NCBI RefSeq assembly: GCF_900104955.1
Contig: NZ_FNSI01000001.1
Location: forward strand, 5,676,001-5,740,000
Direction of reading: 5' to 3'
Source of the DNA: Beijerinckia sp. 28-YEA-48
GTDB lineage: Bacteria > Pseudomonadota > Alphaproteobacteria > Rhizobiales > Beijerinckiaceae
Length of the DNA: 64,000 nt
Position numbers and translations under genes: made by a program
The notes under the pieces: generated by a model
What the model saw: only the letters and a program-made list of their open reading frames with translations
Told to the model about the DNA's origin: nothing
Databases searched by the model: none
Shown here: in pieces, positions 1 to 9,752 of the stretch
Position numbering within the stretch: the stretch's first letter is position 1
Layout of the letters: each line of letters opens with the position of its first letter

Positions 1-702
1 AGCGCCGAACACGGCGGTTTTTTCCACCAGTTCGAACGAGCAGCGGCTGGTGATGAGCACGAAACCGTTGGTCGGATCAGCCTTCGTGCGCAGCAGATGG
101 CCGATCAGCTTATCGAGCGCGTTGTGGCGGCCGACATCCTCGCGGATAGCGCGGATCGTGCCGTCGTAGGCGCACCAGGCGGCGGCATGGACAGCCCCCG
201 TCTCGACGTTCAAGGGCTGATGCCGGCGTAACTGGCTCAGCGCCGCCTCAATAGCGTCGGCGCGCAGCGCCGTGCCGGAAAAGGTCCGTTTGACCTGCGG
301 TAGCGAGGCCAGATCGTCGATCCCGCAGATGCCGCAGCTGGTGAGCCCGGCGATCTTGCGGGCCCGCGCCAGATGGCGCTGCAGTTTGTCGGCGGCGAGC
401 GAGACGATGAGCTTGACGCCGCGCTCATCCTCTTCAATGGCGATGGAGCGGATGTCGCTGGCGCTATCGATCATGCCTTCGGTGAAGCTGAAACCGACGG
501 CGAAATCTTCAAGATCCTGCGGCGTCGCCATCATCACGGCGAAGGGCACCGGCGCATAGACGATGTTGATCGGTGTCTCGACCGGCACGTTGCGCGCGAC
601 CGCGTCGGAAATGCTGTCGGTATAATCGAACCGCTGTGCCAGGCTGCGGGTGAAGGCCGCGCGTGTTTTGTCGTTAGGTGTCTTGTCGTTACTCGGCGGC
701 AT
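1..702 (-). CDS. fdhD: FdhD-type formate dehydrogenase accessory sulfurtransferase (FdsC), 3' end beyond left edge
   Basis: This protein passes sulfur from a cysteine desulfurase to the molybdenum cofactor of formate dehydrogenase in the cytoplasm. Translation from the ATG at 702 begins MPPSNDK and gives 234 residues before the window edge; the family is usually about 270-280, so only the C-terminus is missing. The persulfide-carrying loop is present as CGIC just after LTS, and the conserved TGAVHAA and GRHNALDK stretches follow. The start overlaps the 3' end of fdsA by 14 bp, so the two genes are translationally coupled. In fds operons this position is held by fdsC, an FdhD homologue, followed by the small subunit fdsD, which would lie just beyond the edge. 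Confidence 0.93.
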   Translation of the reverse strand, partial: MPPSNDKTPNDKTRAAFTRSLAQRFDYTDSISDAVARNVPVETPINIVYAPVPFAVMMATPQDLEDFAVGFSFTEGMIDSASDIRSIAIEEDERGVKLIVSLAADKLQRHLARARKIAGLTSCGICGIDDLASLPQVKRTFSGTALRADAIEAALSQLRRHQPLNVETGAVHAAAWCAYDGTIRAIREDVGRHNALDKLIGHLLRTKADPTNGFVLITSRCSFELVEKTAVFGA

Positions 703-3535
703 GGCTCATGCTGCCTTCGATCATGCGCAGGAGATCGGCATTCTCGCGTTCTTCGTTCTGCCAATCGGAATAATGGTTGGTGCGTTGCACCTGCACCGCA
801 GTCACCTTGTATTCCGGGCAATTGGTCGCCCAGTCGGAATAGTCGGTGGTGATGACGTTCACGCCGCTCTTGGCATGATGGAAAGTGGTGTAGACGACGC
901 CCGGCTGCACGCGGTCCGTGATCGTGGCGCGTAGCGACACATCGCCAGAGCGGCTCTGCAGGGATACGAGATCGCCTTCACGGACGCCGCGCTCCTCCGC
1001 GTCGAAGGGATGGATCTCGAGTCTGTCCTCCGAATGCCAGACATTGTTGTGCGAGCGCGAGGTCTGCACGCCGACATTATATTGTGAGAGGATGCGACCG
1101 GTGGTCAGCAGCAGCGGGAAGCGCGGCCCGGTCTTTTCGTCGGTGGGGACATATTCCGTCACCATGAACTTGCCCTTGCCGCGCACGAAACGATCGATGT
1201 GCATGATCGGCGTGCCTTCCGGCGCATCCTTGTTGCAGGGCCATTGGATGGAACCGAGTTCGTCGATCCGCGGATAGGAAACGCCGGCGAAGGTTGGCGT
1301 CAGGCGTGCGATCTCGTCCATGATCTCGGAGGGATGATCATAGGTCATCTGATAGCCAAGAGCTTCGGCGAAGCGCAGGGTGATTTCCCAATCGGCGAGG
1401 CCCGACGGCGATGGCGTCACCTTGCGCACGCGGCTGATGCGCCGCTCCGCATTGGTGAAGGTACCGTCTTTTTCCAGGAAGGAGGAACCAGGGAAAAACA
1501 CATGGGCGTATTTCGCAGTCTCGTTCAGGAACAGATCCTGAATGATCACGCATTCCATGCTGCGCAGGCCGGCCGTCACATGTTTCGTGTTCGGATCGGA
1601 CTGGGCGATGTCTTCGCCTTGGATGTAGAGGCCCTTGAAACGGCCGCCGACCGCCTCATCCAGCATGTTGGGAATGCGCAGGCCCGGCTCCGCCGACAGC
1701 CCGACACCCCAGAAGCTCTCGAACATCTCGCGGGTGGCATCGTCGGAGACATGGCGATAGCCGGAGAATTCATGGGGGAATGAACCCATGTCGCAGGCGC
1801 CCTGCACATTGTTCTGGCCGCGCAGCGGATTCACGCCGACGCCATCGCGCCCGATATTGCCAGTCGCCATGGCGAGATTGGCCATGGCCATCACCGTGGT
1901 GGAACCCTGGCTGTGTTCGGTGACGCCAAGGCCGTAGAAAATCGCGCCATTGCCACCGGTGGCGTAGAGCCGTGCGGCGCCACGCACATCGGCCGCTGGC
2001 ACACCGGTCTTGGCTTCTGTAGCTTCCGGCGAATTGATATCCTGAGCGATAAAGCGGGCCCAGATTTCGAAATCCTGCCATTCGCAGCGTTCGCGCACGT
2101 AGTCTTCTTTCACCAGGCCTTCGGTGACGATGACATGGGAGAGCGCGTTGAGCAGGGCGACATTGGTGCCGGGCATGACCGGCAGATGATAGGCGGCCTC
2201 GACGTGCGGCGTGCGCACCAGATCGGTGCGGCGCGGATCGGCGACGATGAGCTTGGCGCCCTGACGCAGCCGCTTCTTGAGGCGCGAGCCAAAGACCGGG
2301 TGACCATCGGTGGGATTGGCGCCGATGACGAGCACGACGTCGGCTTTCTCGACCGAGCGGAAATCCTGCGTGCCGGCGGAGGTGCCGAGCGTGGTCTTCA
2401 AACCATAGCCGGTTGGCGAATGACAGACGCGGGCGCAGGTGTCGACATTGTTATTGCCGAAGCCGGCGCGGATCAGCTTCTGCACCAGGAAGGTTTCCTC
2501 ATTGGTGCAGCGTGAGGAGGTGATGCCGCCAATCGAATCGCGGCCATACTGGCCCTGGATGCGCTTGAACTCGGACGCCGCATGGGCGAAGGCTTCTTCC
2601 CAGCTCACCTCGCGCCAGGGATCGGTGATCTTGGCGCGGATCATCGGCTTGGTGATGCGGTCCTTGTGGGTGGCGTAGCCCCAGGCGAAGCGGCCCTTGA
2701 CGCAGGAATGGCCGTCATTGGCCTTGCCGGCTTTGTCGGGCACCATGCGCACCACTTTGTCGCCCTGGGTTTCGGCGCGGAACGAGCAGCCGACACCGCA
2801 ATAGGCGCAGGTGGTGATGGTCGCCTTGGTCGGCGTGCCCATTTCGATGACGGTCTTTTCATTGAGCGTCGCTGTCGGGCAGGCCTGCACGCAGGCGCCA
2901 CAGGAGACGCATTCGGACGTCAGGAAATCAGCGGTGCCGGTCGATACCTTTGAAGCGAGGCCGCGCGCGTCGATGGTCAGCGCGAACGTGCCTTGCACCT
3001 CCTCGCAGGCGCGCACGCAGCGCGAGCAGACGATGCACTTCGAAGAGTCGAAGGTGAAATAGGGATTGCTCTCGTCCTTGGCGACGGTGCGATGCTTTTG
3101 GCCGTCCTGGCCATAACGCACATCGCGCAGGCCTACGACGCCGGCCATGTCCTGCAATTCGCAATCGCCATTGGCGGAACAGGTCAGGCAATCCAGCGGA
3201 TGATCGGAGATATAGAGCTCCATGACGCCACGGCGCAAAGTGCTCAGGCGCGGCGTCTGCGTGTGCACGACCATGCCGTTTTCGGCCGGCGTCGTGCAGG
3301 AGGCCGGCGTCCCGCGCCGTCCCTCGATCTCGACGAGGCAGAGGCGGCAGGAGCCGAAGGCTTCGACCATGTCGGTGGCGCAGAGTTTGGGGATCTGCGT
3401 GCCGGCATGCATGGCGGCCGCCATCACCGATGTGCCAGCCGGCACGGTGATAGCAGCGCCATCGATGGTTAGCGTCACGGTGGTGGCGCTGGTGCTGGCC
3501 GGGGTTCCAAAATCAGGTTCGCGATCGAGGGGCAT
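689..3535 (-). CDS. fdsA: NAD-dependent formate dehydrogenase, alpha (molybdopterin) subunit FdsA
   Basis: Catalytic subunit of a soluble NAD-linked formate dehydrogenase that oxidises formate to CO2. The 948 residues show a NuoG-like N-terminus with a [2Fe-2S] site (Cys52, 63, 66, 80), a His112/Cys116-119-125 cluster, two ferredoxin-type [4Fe-4S] sites (Cys167-170-173-177 and Cys209-212-215-219), then the molybdopterin domain with its own cluster (Cys243, 246, 250, 278). The metal ligand is Cys371 followed by His372 in ARVCHSP, so this is a cysteine enzyme, not a selenocysteine one. A C-terminal molybdopterin dinucleotide-binding domain closes the protein. It lies 21 bp downstream of fdsB and overlaps fdhD, so one fdsGBA-fdhD transcript is likely. 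Length and cluster count fit FdsA of Cupriavidus and Rhodobacter type. Confidence 0.96.
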   Translation of the reverse strand: MPLDREPDFGTPASTSATTVTLTIDGAAITVPAGTSVMAAAMHAGTQIPKLCATDMVEAFGSCRLCLVEIEGRRGTPASCTTPAENGMVVHTQTPRLSTLRRGVMELYISDHPLDCLTCSANGDCELQDMAGVVGLRDVRYGQDGQKHRTVAKDESNPYFTFDSSKCIVCSRCVRACEEVQGTFALTIDARGLASKVSTGTADFLTSECVSCGACVQACPTATLNEKTVIEMGTPTKATITTCAYCGVGCSFRAETQGDKVVRMVPDKAGKANDGHSCVKGRFAWGYATHKDRITKPMIRAKITDPWREVSWEEAFAHAASEFKRIQGQYGRDSIGGITSSRCTNEETFLVQKLIRAGFGNNNVDTCARVCHSPTGYGLKTTLGTSAGTQDFRSVEKADVVLVIGANPTDGHPVFGSRLKKRLRQGAKLIVADPRRTDLVRTPHVEAAYHLPVMPGTNVALLNALSHVIVTEGLVKEDYVRERCEWQDFEIWARFIAQDINSPEATEAKTGVPAADVRGAARLYATGGNGAIFYGLGVTEHSQGSTTVMAMANLAMATGNIGRDGVGVNPLRGQNNVQGACDMGSFPHEFSGYRHVSDDATREMFESFWGVGLSAEPGLRIPNMLDEAVGGRFKGLYIQGEDIAQSDPNTKHVTAGLRSMECVIIQDLFLNETAKYAHVFFPGSSFLEKDGTFTNAERRISRVRKVTPSPSGLADWEITLRFAEALGYQMTYDHPSEIMDEIARLTPTFAGVSYPRIDELGSIQWPCNKDAPEGTPIMHIDRFVRGKGKFMVTEYVPTDEKTGPRFPLLLTTGRILSQYNVGVQTSRSHNNVWHSEDRLEIHPFDAEERGVREGDLVSLQSRSGDVSLRATITDRVQPGVVYTTFHHAKSGVNVITTDYSDWATNCPEYKVTAVQVQRTNHYSDWQNEERENADLLRMIEGSMSHAAE

Positions 3536-3556
3536 GATGTTTCTCGGCGATCTTTA

Positions 3557-5095
3557 TTATTCGGCGGCGGCGCGTAGGGCGCCACGATGAAAGTCATCAG
3601 GAAAATGGGTGAGGGCGCTCATTACCGGCATTGGCGTTAACCCGCCAAGGGCGCAGAGCGAGCCGTCGGTCAGCACGGTGCACAGGTCTTTCACCAAAGC
3701 GATATTGGCTTCGACATTCTGCCCTTGCGTGATTTTGTCGATGGTCTCGACGCCGCGCGTCGAGCCGATGCGGCAGGGCGTACACTTGCCGCAGCTCTCG
3801 ATGGCGCAGAAGTCGAAGGCGAAACGAGCCTGGTGGGCCATGTCGACCGTGTCGTCGAAAACGACGATGCCGCCGTGGCCGAGCAGGCCGGCCTTCGCCG
3901 CCATGGCTTCATAGTCGAGCGGCGTATCGAGCAGGCTCTCGGGGAAATAAGCGCCAAGGGGACCGCCGACCTGGACGGCGCGCAGCGGCCGGCCGCTGGC
4001 GGTGCCGCCGCCGATGTCCTCGATGAGGGTGCGCAAGGTCAGGCCGAAGGGCGCCTCGAACAGGCCGCCGCGTTTGACATTGCCGGCGATCTGGAACGGC
4101 AAGGTACCGCGCGAGCGGCCCATGCCATGCGCCGCATAGGCCATGCCGCCCTCAGCCAGAATGGTTGGCGCGGCGGCCAAGGTCAGCACGTTGTTGATGA
4201 TCGTCGGGCAACCGAACAGGCCCTTGTGTGCCGGCAGCGGTGGCTTGGCGCGCACTTGGCCGCGCTTGCCTTCGATGCTTTCGAGCAGCGACGTTTCCTC
4301 GCCACAGACATAAGCCCCGGCGCCGACACGGATCTCGATATCGAAACGCGCGTTGAGCACATCGGCGCGTCGGGCGATAGCGACGGCTTCGCGCATGGTG
4401 GCGATCGCGTGCGGATATTCTGAGCGGATGTAGATGACGCCGCGTGTCGCGCCCGTGGCGAGGCCGGCGATGGCCATGCCTTCAATCAATAGGAAGGGAT
4501 CGCCCTCCATCAGCATGCGATCGGCGAAGGTGCCGCTGTCGCCTTCGTCCGCATTGCAGACGATGAATTTCTGCGGTCCCTGGGCTTCCAGCACCGTGCG
4601 CCATTTGATGCCGGCGGGGAAGCCGGCGCCGCCACGTCCGCGCAGGCCAGAGGCCATGATTTCTTCGACGATGGCGGTCGGCGCCAGGGCGCGCGCCTTC
4701 TCCAGGCCGATCAAGCCGCCATGGGCGCGATAGTCATCGAGCGATAGCGGATCGATCACGCCGACGCGGGCGAAGGTGAGGCGTTGCTGGCGTTTGAAAT
4801 AGTTGTGCTCTTCGACGGGGCCGATGCAGAGCGCATGGCTTTTGCCTTCGAGTAAGCCGGCATCGAGCAGGGAGGCTACGTCGGCTGCGCACACGGGGCC
4901 GTAGCCGATGCGCCCTTGCGATGTCTCGACCTCGACCAGCGGCTCGAGCCAGAGCAGGCCGCGCGAGCCGTTGCGGACGATGGTGATATCGAGGCCACGG
5001 GCTTTCGCTTCGCGGGCGATGGCGGCGGCGACATCGTCGGCGCCGACCGACAGAGCGGCGGCGTCGCGGGGAACGAAGAGGCGCACCGTGCTCAT
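3557..5095 (-). CDS. fdsB: NAD-dependent formate dehydrogenase, beta (diaphorase) subunit FdsB
   Basis: FMN and NAD-binding subunit that carries electrons from FdsA to NAD+. The 512 residues contain an N-terminal thioredoxin-like region (about 1-110), the NuoF-type nucleotide site RGRGGAGFPAG at 152-162, a second glycine-rich FMN region near YVCGEETSLLESIEG, and a C-terminal [4Fe-4S] site with Cys435, 438, 441 and 481. The ATG overlaps the fdsG stop codon as ATGA (5092-5095), a classic coupling junction. It resembles NuoF, but the N-terminal extension and its place between fdsG and fdsA identify it as the formate dehydrogenase form rather than complex I. Confidence 0.95.
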   Translation of the reverse strand: MSTVRLFVPRDAAALSVGADDVAAAIAREAKARGLDITIVRNGSRGLLWLEPLVEVETSQGRIGYGPVCAADVASLLDAGLLEGKSHALCIGPVEEHNYFKRQQRLTFARVGVIDPLSLDDYRAHGGLIGLEKARALAPTAIVEEIMASGLRGRGGAGFPAGIKWRTVLEAQGPQKFIVCNADEGDSGTFADRMLMEGDPFLLIEGMAIAGLATGATRGVIYIRSEYPHAIATMREAVAIARRADVLNARFDIEIRVGAGAYVCGEETSLLESIEGKRGQVRAKPPLPAHKGLFGCPTIINNVLTLAAAPTILAEGGMAYAAHGMGRSRGTLPFQIAGNVKRGGLFEAPFGLTLRTLIEDIGGGTASGRPLRAVQVGGPLGAYFPESLLDTPLDYEAMAAKAGLLGHGGIVVFDDTVDMAHQARFAFDFCAIESCGKCTPCRIGSTRGVETIDKITQGQNVEANIALVKDLCTVLTDGSLCALGGLTPMPVMSALTHFPDDFHRGALRAAAE

Positions 5096-5604
5096 CGGGC
5101 CGCCTCCGCCACAAGCGCATCGAGCCGCGCTTCATCAAGACGGCCGACAAGGCGGTCGTCGAACAGCGCCGCCGGCGACAGAGCGCAATTGCCGAGGCAA
5201 TAGACATTCTCCACCGTCAGCCCGCCATTGGCGGAGGTGTCGCCCGGGTTGAGGCGATGGTGGCGGCTGAGATGATCGGCCAGGGCTTCGACGCCCATCG
5301 ATTGGCAGGCTTCGGCGCGGCAGAGTTTCAGCACATGTCGCCCGGCCGGGGCGTGGCGATAGTCATGATAGAAACTGGTGGTGCCGCGCACCTCAGCCTG
5401 GGAAATGTTCAGCACCTGGGCGATGATCGGCCAGCTCTGTTCGTCGACATAGCCGAAGGTCTCCTGCAGGCGATGCAGGATCGGCAGCAACGCGCCCGCC
5501 AGGCCGCAGGCCTCGCCGAAGAAGGCTCGAGCCTTCGTTTGTTCGTCGCGCGCGATCTCCTCCACGAGAGCCGCGTCGAAGGCCTGTGTCGTTCCCGAGG
5601 TCAT
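5092..5604 (-). CDS. fdsG: NAD-dependent formate dehydrogenase, gamma subunit FdsG (NuoE-like)
   Basis: Small [2Fe-2S] subunit of the diaphorase half of formate dehydrogenase, homologous to NuoE. Counting from an in-frame GTG at 5613, the four cluster ligands are Cys98, Cys103, Cys139 and Cys143, in the CRAEAC and CLGNC motifs. I chose the ATG at 5604, which gives 170 residues; the GTG at 5613 would add three. A helical N-terminal domain precedes the thioredoxin-like cluster domain. It is the first gene of the fds operon and its stop overlaps the fdsB start by 4 bp. The upstream gap holds a candidate promoter, so the operon probably does not depend on read-through from the eutA-like gene. Confidence 0.94.
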   Translation of the reverse strand: MTSGTTQAFDAALVEEIARDEQTKARAFFGEACGLAGALLPILHRLQETFGYVDEQSWPIIAQVLNISQAEVRGTTSFYHDYRHAPAGRHVLKLCRAEACQSMGVEALADHLSRHHRLNPGDTSANGGLTVENVYCLGNCALSPAALFDDRLVGRLDEARLDALVAEAAR

Positions 5605-5645
5605 TTCTATCACTCACTCTCGACCTGGATTTTCATGTTGCGGAG

Positions 5646-5679
5646 AGTATAGGCCGATTTTGTTTATTTTAGCACTAAA
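5646..5679 (-). promoter_or_regulatory. Candidate fds promoter with overlapping 12-bp palindrome
   Basis: Reading the minus strand, TATACT at 5651-5646 could serve as a -10 box about 40 bp before fdsG. About 17 bp upstream lies the perfect palindrome TTTAGTGCTAAA (5679-5668), which overlaps the weak -35 position TGCTAA. fds operons are often controlled by a LysR-type regulator (FdsR), whose sites are short interrupted palindromes, but no such regulator gene is in the window. This is a prediction from pattern only. Confidence 0.35.
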
Positions 5680-5764
5680 GAGCGTCTTGTCGAAAAGGCT
5701 GGTGCGGCGCTTGGGCGCGGTCATCGTGGGATGCTGCCTATTCAAGCCTTCGTGATTCCGCGGG

Positions 5765-5798
5765 GCGAACGTCAGCGATTTGCGAACGTCAGCGATTT
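5765..5798. repeat. Perfect 17-bp tandem duplication at the 3' end of the eutA-like gene
   Basis: The 17-base unit starting GCGAACGTCAG occurs twice head to tail, at 5765-5781 and 5782-5798. The duplication lies in the last codons of the eutA-like gene, which ends IKSLTFANR. Seventeen is not a multiple of three, so the duplication sets the reading frame of the tail. With one copy, the frame would run on past the present stop towards fdsG. It looks like a slippage event. Confidence 0.85.
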
Positions 5799-7355
5799 GA
5801 TGGTGACGGGCAGGGTGCCCGAGGGTAGGCGGATGCGGCCGAGATCGACATAGTCGAAATCGCGCAGGACGATGCCGTCGATCACCAGAATGTCGTTGGC
5901 GAGGCCGAGTTCGTCGCGCAGCAGGCCGCCGAGATTGAGGGCGACATCGCCCTCGCAGATCAGCCACAGGGGCCCGCCGGTGGCGATGCGGTCTGCCAGG
6001 CCTCGCGACAAGCCGCGCGCGAAAGCGGTGAGCCTCGGCCAGGAGGCATCACCGCGCCAGCGGAAGGCGAAGGCCCGTTCGGTCGCCGGATCGTCGTCGC
6101 CGAAGGCGCGGCGGTGATCGACAATGGCTTGGGCGAGGGCATCGGCGTCGATGGCGCCGGAGAAATCATAGGGCGGTTGCAGCACCGGCAGATTGCGGCG
6201 CGGCAGCAGCGTGGCGTGCGATGAGATGAAACTGGTGGCGCCGCTCATCTGCACGGTGAATTCTGAGGCGCCGAGCACGGTGGCGCCAATACATTCGCCT
6301 GATGGCAACAGCGGCCAGGGAATGGTGCCGTCCGCGCAGCGTCGGCGCAGCGCCCGGCCGAGCCGCCAGCCGAGATCGCCGAAATCGCGCTTTTCCCGAT
6401 CGTAGACATATTCGGCGACGCCGCCGGAAAATTGGAGGCCGTCGATGTCCTGCAACGGCGGCAGCGGTGCGGTGAGCAGGCTGTCGCGGTCTGGCGTTGC
6501 CTCCGCTGCGAGCGCGCTGGCGATGGTGTCGGCGATGGTCTCGGCCAGGCTTTGCAGGTCGTCGCGTGTCGCTATGGCGCCGATCCGCAGATCGAGGCCA
6601 ATGCGTGCGGCGAAGGCGCGGGCGTCATCGTCGAGCCTGACGATGCGATCCTCTCGATCGAGGGCAACAAGGCGGCCGCCGCCGCGCAGCGCCGCCGTGG
6701 CGTGCACGCGGCCGGCCTCGACCAGCGCCAGTTTGGTGGTGGCGCCACCGACATCGACATTGAGAAGTCGCGTGCCATCGCGGCGCGAGGTCTCAACCGC
6801 GCCCGAGCCATAGGCCGCAAGCGCCGCTTCCATATGGTGGCCGGCGACGGCGGCGATCAGCTCGCCGCTCTCCGCGCTCAACGTATCCAGAATGGTGCGC
6901 GCGTTGTCGCGCTGTGCGGCTGCGCCCGTCAGAATGATGGCGCCGGTCTCTATATCATCGGGGCTGAGGCCGGCGGCCGTATAGGCGCGGTCGATGGTGG
7001 CGTGCAGTCGCGCGGCGTCGATCATATTCGCATCTGTGAAGGGCGTTATCGCGATCGGCGAGCGATACAACGTCTCGCGGCTCTTGGCATTGCGGCGCAT
7101 GGCCAATGGTTCGCCCGGCCCGCGCATCATCAGCCGCGAGAACACGACCTGGGTGCTGGAAGAGCCGATATCGATGCCGAGGCTGAGGAGCGGTACCAGT
7201 TCGAGAGCTGTCGAGCCTGGCTCCAGCGTTTCGTGGCCATCGTGGTCATGGTCGTGATCCTCACCCGGCCCATGCACATGGCCGGTGTCGGCGCCGAAAC
7301 GGTGATCGGCTAAGGTGTGGGGCTTGCCCGGCTTGGGCCTTTCACCCGGTGACAT
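5772..7355 (-). CDS. EutA-like ethanolamine ammonia-lyase reactivase family protein
   Basis: EutA proteins are ASKHA-fold ATPases that release damaged cobalamin from ethanolamine ammonia-lyase. The 527 residues carry the phosphate-binding loop GIDIGSSST at 60-68, a TGAAAQRDN-type segment, the SAESGELIAAVAG region and a second nucleotide loop LNVDVGGATTKLAL, all as in EutA. The protein is about 60 residues longer than E. coli EutA. The extra length is an N-terminal tail with a run of His/Asp (HDHDHDGH, about 34-41) that could bind metal. No eutB or eutC is nearby: neighbours are uvrC 33 bp upstream and the fds operon downstream. The start has no clear ribosome site. The C-terminus is altered by a 17-bp duplication. 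The substrate enzyme is unknown, so I give no symbol. Confidence 0.8.
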   Translation of the reverse strand: MSPGERPKPGKPHTLADHRFGADTGHVHGPGEDHDHDHDGHETLEPGSTALELVPLLSLGIDIGSSSTQVVFSRLMMRGPGEPLAMRRNAKSRETLYRSPIAITPFTDANMIDAARLHATIDRAYTAAGLSPDDIETGAIILTGAAAQRDNARTILDTLSAESGELIAAVAGHHMEAALAAYGSGAVETSRRDGTRLLNVDVGGATTKLALVEAGRVHATAALRGGGRLVALDREDRIVRLDDDARAFAARIGLDLRIGAIATRDDLQSLAETIADTIASALAAEATPDRDSLLTAPLPPLQDIDGLQFSGGVAEYVYDREKRDFGDLGWRLGRALRRRCADGTIPWPLLPSGECIGATVLGASEFTVQMSGATSFISSHATLLPRRNLPVLQPPYDFSGAIDADALAQAIVDHRRAFGDDDPATERAFAFRWRGDASWPRLTAFARGLSRGLADRIATGGPLWLICEGDVALNLGGLLRDELGLANDILVIDGIVLRDFDYVDLGRIRLPSGTLPVTIKSLTFANR

Positions 7356-7388
7356 GAGGGGCGCCTGTCTTTCTGACGGTCGGTGTCG

Positions 7389-9494
7389 TCATGCCTTGTC
7401 GTGGAAGAAATCATAGATCAGTTTGGCGGTCGCTGCATTGACGCCGGGCACCTTTTCAAGGTCCGAGAGCGCGGCGCTGCCCACGGCCTTGGCGGTGCCG
7501 AACGTCTGCAACAAAGCGCGTTTCCGGGCGGGGCCGATGCCGGCGATCTCGTCGAGCGGGCTGCGCACGAAGTCTTTCTTGCGACGGGCGCGATGGGTGC
7601 CGATGGCGAAGCGATGCGCCTCGTCGCGCAGGCGTTGGATGAAATAGAGCGCGGGATCGCGCGGCGGCAGTTTGAACGGTTCGCGGCCTTCGACGAAGAA
7701 CGTCTCGCGGCCGGCGTTGCGGTCGGGCCCCTTGGCGATGGAGGCGAGTTCGACACCTTCGATGCCAAGTTCGGTCAGCACCTTGCGGGCTTCCTCGAAC
7801 TGGCCTTTGCCGCCGTCGATGAGGATGAGGTCGGGACGCGAGGGAAAGGCGTCGCTCGGCTTGCTCTCAGCATCGGCTGATGTCTCTGTCTCGGCCTCCG
7901 TCGCGGATGCGGTTTCTTCCTTCTTCAGCCGCGAGAAACGGCGCATCAGCACTTCACGCATCATGCCGTAATCGTCGCCGGGCGTGATGTCAGTGCTCTT
8001 AATGTTGAAGGTGCGGTAATGGGCCTTCATGAAGCCGGTGCGGCCGGCGACAACCATGGCGCCGATGGCATTGGTGCCCATGATGTGGGAGTTGTCGTAG
8101 ACCTCGACGCGCTGCAGGGGGCGCTTAAAGCCGAAGGCCTCGGCGAGCGCCGCCAAAAGCTTCTCCTGCGCCGCGGTGTCGGCGAGCTTGCGGCCGAGGG
8201 TTTCGCGAGCGTTCTGGGTGGCGTGCTCGACCAGTTCGCGGCGTTCGCCGCGCTGCGGCACAGCGACTTCCACCTTACGACCGGCGCGGGCACTCAGAGC
8301 GTCGGCGAGAATCTCGCGATTTTCAATCTCATGCGACAGCAGCACCAGGCGTGGCGCCGGCTTGTCGGCGTAGAACTGCGCCAAGAACGCGTCGAGCACT
8401 TCGCCTGATGTCAGGCTGCGGTCGGCGCGCGGGTAATAAGCGCGGTTGCCCCAGTTCTGGAAGGTGCGGAAGAAGAACACCTCGATGGCGAACTGGCCGG
8501 CTTCCTCGATGATGGCGAAAACGTCGGCCTCTTCCACCGTGCGTGGGTTGATGCCCTGGGTGCCCTGGATGGCCGAGAGCGCGGCGATCCTGTCGCGCAG
8601 CCGCGCGGCGGTTTCGAATTCAAGCGCCTCGGCGGCGGTGTTCATGTCCTGCGCCAAGCGCTCGCGCACGGCGCGGCTCTTGCCGGAGAGGAAGTCGCGC
8701 GCTTCGCCAACGAGCGCGGTGTAATTCTCGTGGCTGACTTCGCCGGTGCAGGGGCCGGCGCAACGCTTGATCTGCCAGAGCAGGCAGGGCCGCGTGCGGT
8801 TCTCGTAAAAGGAATCCGTGCAGGAGCGCAACAGAAAGGCGCGCTGCAAGGCGTTGAGCGTGCGATTGACCGCCTGAACATTGGCGAACGGGCCGAAATA
8901 ATCACCCTTGCGGGCGCGGGCGCCGCGATGCTTGGTCAGTTGCGGCGAGACATGGTCGCCGGTCAGCACGATATAGGGAAAGGACTTGTCGTCGCGCAGC
9001 AGAACGTTGAAGCGCGGCTTCATTTGCTTGATGTAGTTGGCTTCAAGCAGCAGCGCCTCGGTTTCCGTCGCGGTCGAGACGAAAACCATGGAGGCGGCGA
9101 GCGCGATCATGCGCGCGATGCGGTTCGAGTGACCGGCCTCGCGCGCATAGGAGGCGATGCGGCGGCGGATGCTGCGCGCCTTGCCGACATAGAGCACTTC
9201 GCCATTGGCGGCGATCATGCGGTAGACGCCGGGGCCTAGCGGCGCATGTTTGAGATTGGCGCGGATAACCTCGACACCATGGCGGATCGAGCCCGGCTCC
9301 GGTGGCGTCTCGTCATCGGCCACCAGAACCGGACCAAAATCTTGCTCGAGATCTTGGTCAAGATCGCTTGGGCCCTCGCCATTCGCCGCGTCGGAAAAAT
9401 CCGGCGCGTCGGGCGATTTCTCGTCCGTCGGCAAGGCGGTGTCCGCTTTGGCTGCGGCTGGGGATGGGGGCGTGCGGCTGATGACGCGGCTCAT
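7389..9494 (-). CDS. uvrC: UvrABC excinuclease subunit C
   Basis: UvrC makes both incisions during nucleotide excision repair, working with UvrB at the damaged site. The 701 residues start with about 80 acidic, low-complexity residues not found in E. coli UvrC, then the GIY-YIG nuclease domain (GPGVYRMI near 88 and [12 protein letters not shown] near 101). The UVR domain follows, then the RNase H-like domain with [15 protein letters not shown] and [10 protein letters not shown], and C-terminal helix-hairpin-helix motifs around [11 protein letters not shown] and [10 protein letters not shown] glutamate/serine-rich insert of about 30 residues precedes LILIDGG, as in many alphaproteobacterial UvrCs. 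It reads towards the eutA-like gene with only 33 bp between them. Confidence 0.97.
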   Translation of the reverse strand: MSRVISRTPPSPAAAKADTALPTDEKSPDAPDFSDAANGEGPSDLDQDLEQDFGPVLVADDETPPEPGSIRHGVEVIRANLKHAPLGPGVYRMIAANGEVLYVGKARSIRRRIASYAREAGHSNRIARMIALAASMVFVSTATETEALLLEANYIKQMKPRFNVLLRDDKSFPYIVLTGDHVSPQLTKHRGARARKGDYFGPFANVQAVNRTLNALQRAFLLRSCTDSFYENRTRPCLLWQIKRCAGPCTGEVSHENYTALVGEARDFLSGKSRAVRERLAQDMNTAAEALEFETAARLRDRIAALSAIQGTQGINPRTVEEADVFAIIEEAGQFAIEVFFFRTFQNWGNRAYYPRADRSLTSGEVLDAFLAQFYADKPAPRLVLLSHEIENREILADALSARAGRKVEVAVPQRGERRELVEHATQNARETLGRKLADTAAQEKLLAALAEAFGFKRPLQRVEVYDNSHIMGTNAIGAMVVAGRTGFMKAHYRTFNIKSTDITPGDDYGMMREVLMRRFSRLKKEETASATEAETETSADAESKPSDAFPSRPDLILIDGGKGQFEEARKVLTELGIEGVELASIAKGPDRNAGRETFFVEGREPFKLPPRDPALYFIQRLRDEAHRFAIGTHRARRKKDFVRSPLDEIAGIGPARKRALLQTFGTAKAVGSAALSDLEKVPGVNAATAKLIYDFFHDKA

Positions 9495-9752
9495 GGCGGA
9501 GATTTAGGCGCATTGGCGCCGGGTTGGAAGGCGTCTAGGCGCCTTTGCCCCTGTCAGCTTGTGGCAGGGTGCAAGAGTTTCCCCCTGATCAAGAGTTTTC
9601 CACCGATCACGGGGATTTGGCTCGTTTCGAGCCAGCTCTCCCTTTTCACATTCTGCCCTCAGCTAGACCGATCCGGCATTTCCCGGTACCACTCGGGTTA
9701 AGGCCGCGCGGTTCGCCGGAGCAGGCCAAGGCGTAACAGGTTCAGGTTTGGC

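Noticed and set aside
689..3535. Possible selenocysteine codon in the formate dehydrogenase
   Set aside because: The metal ligand position is an ordinary Cys371 and the frame has no in-frame TGA.
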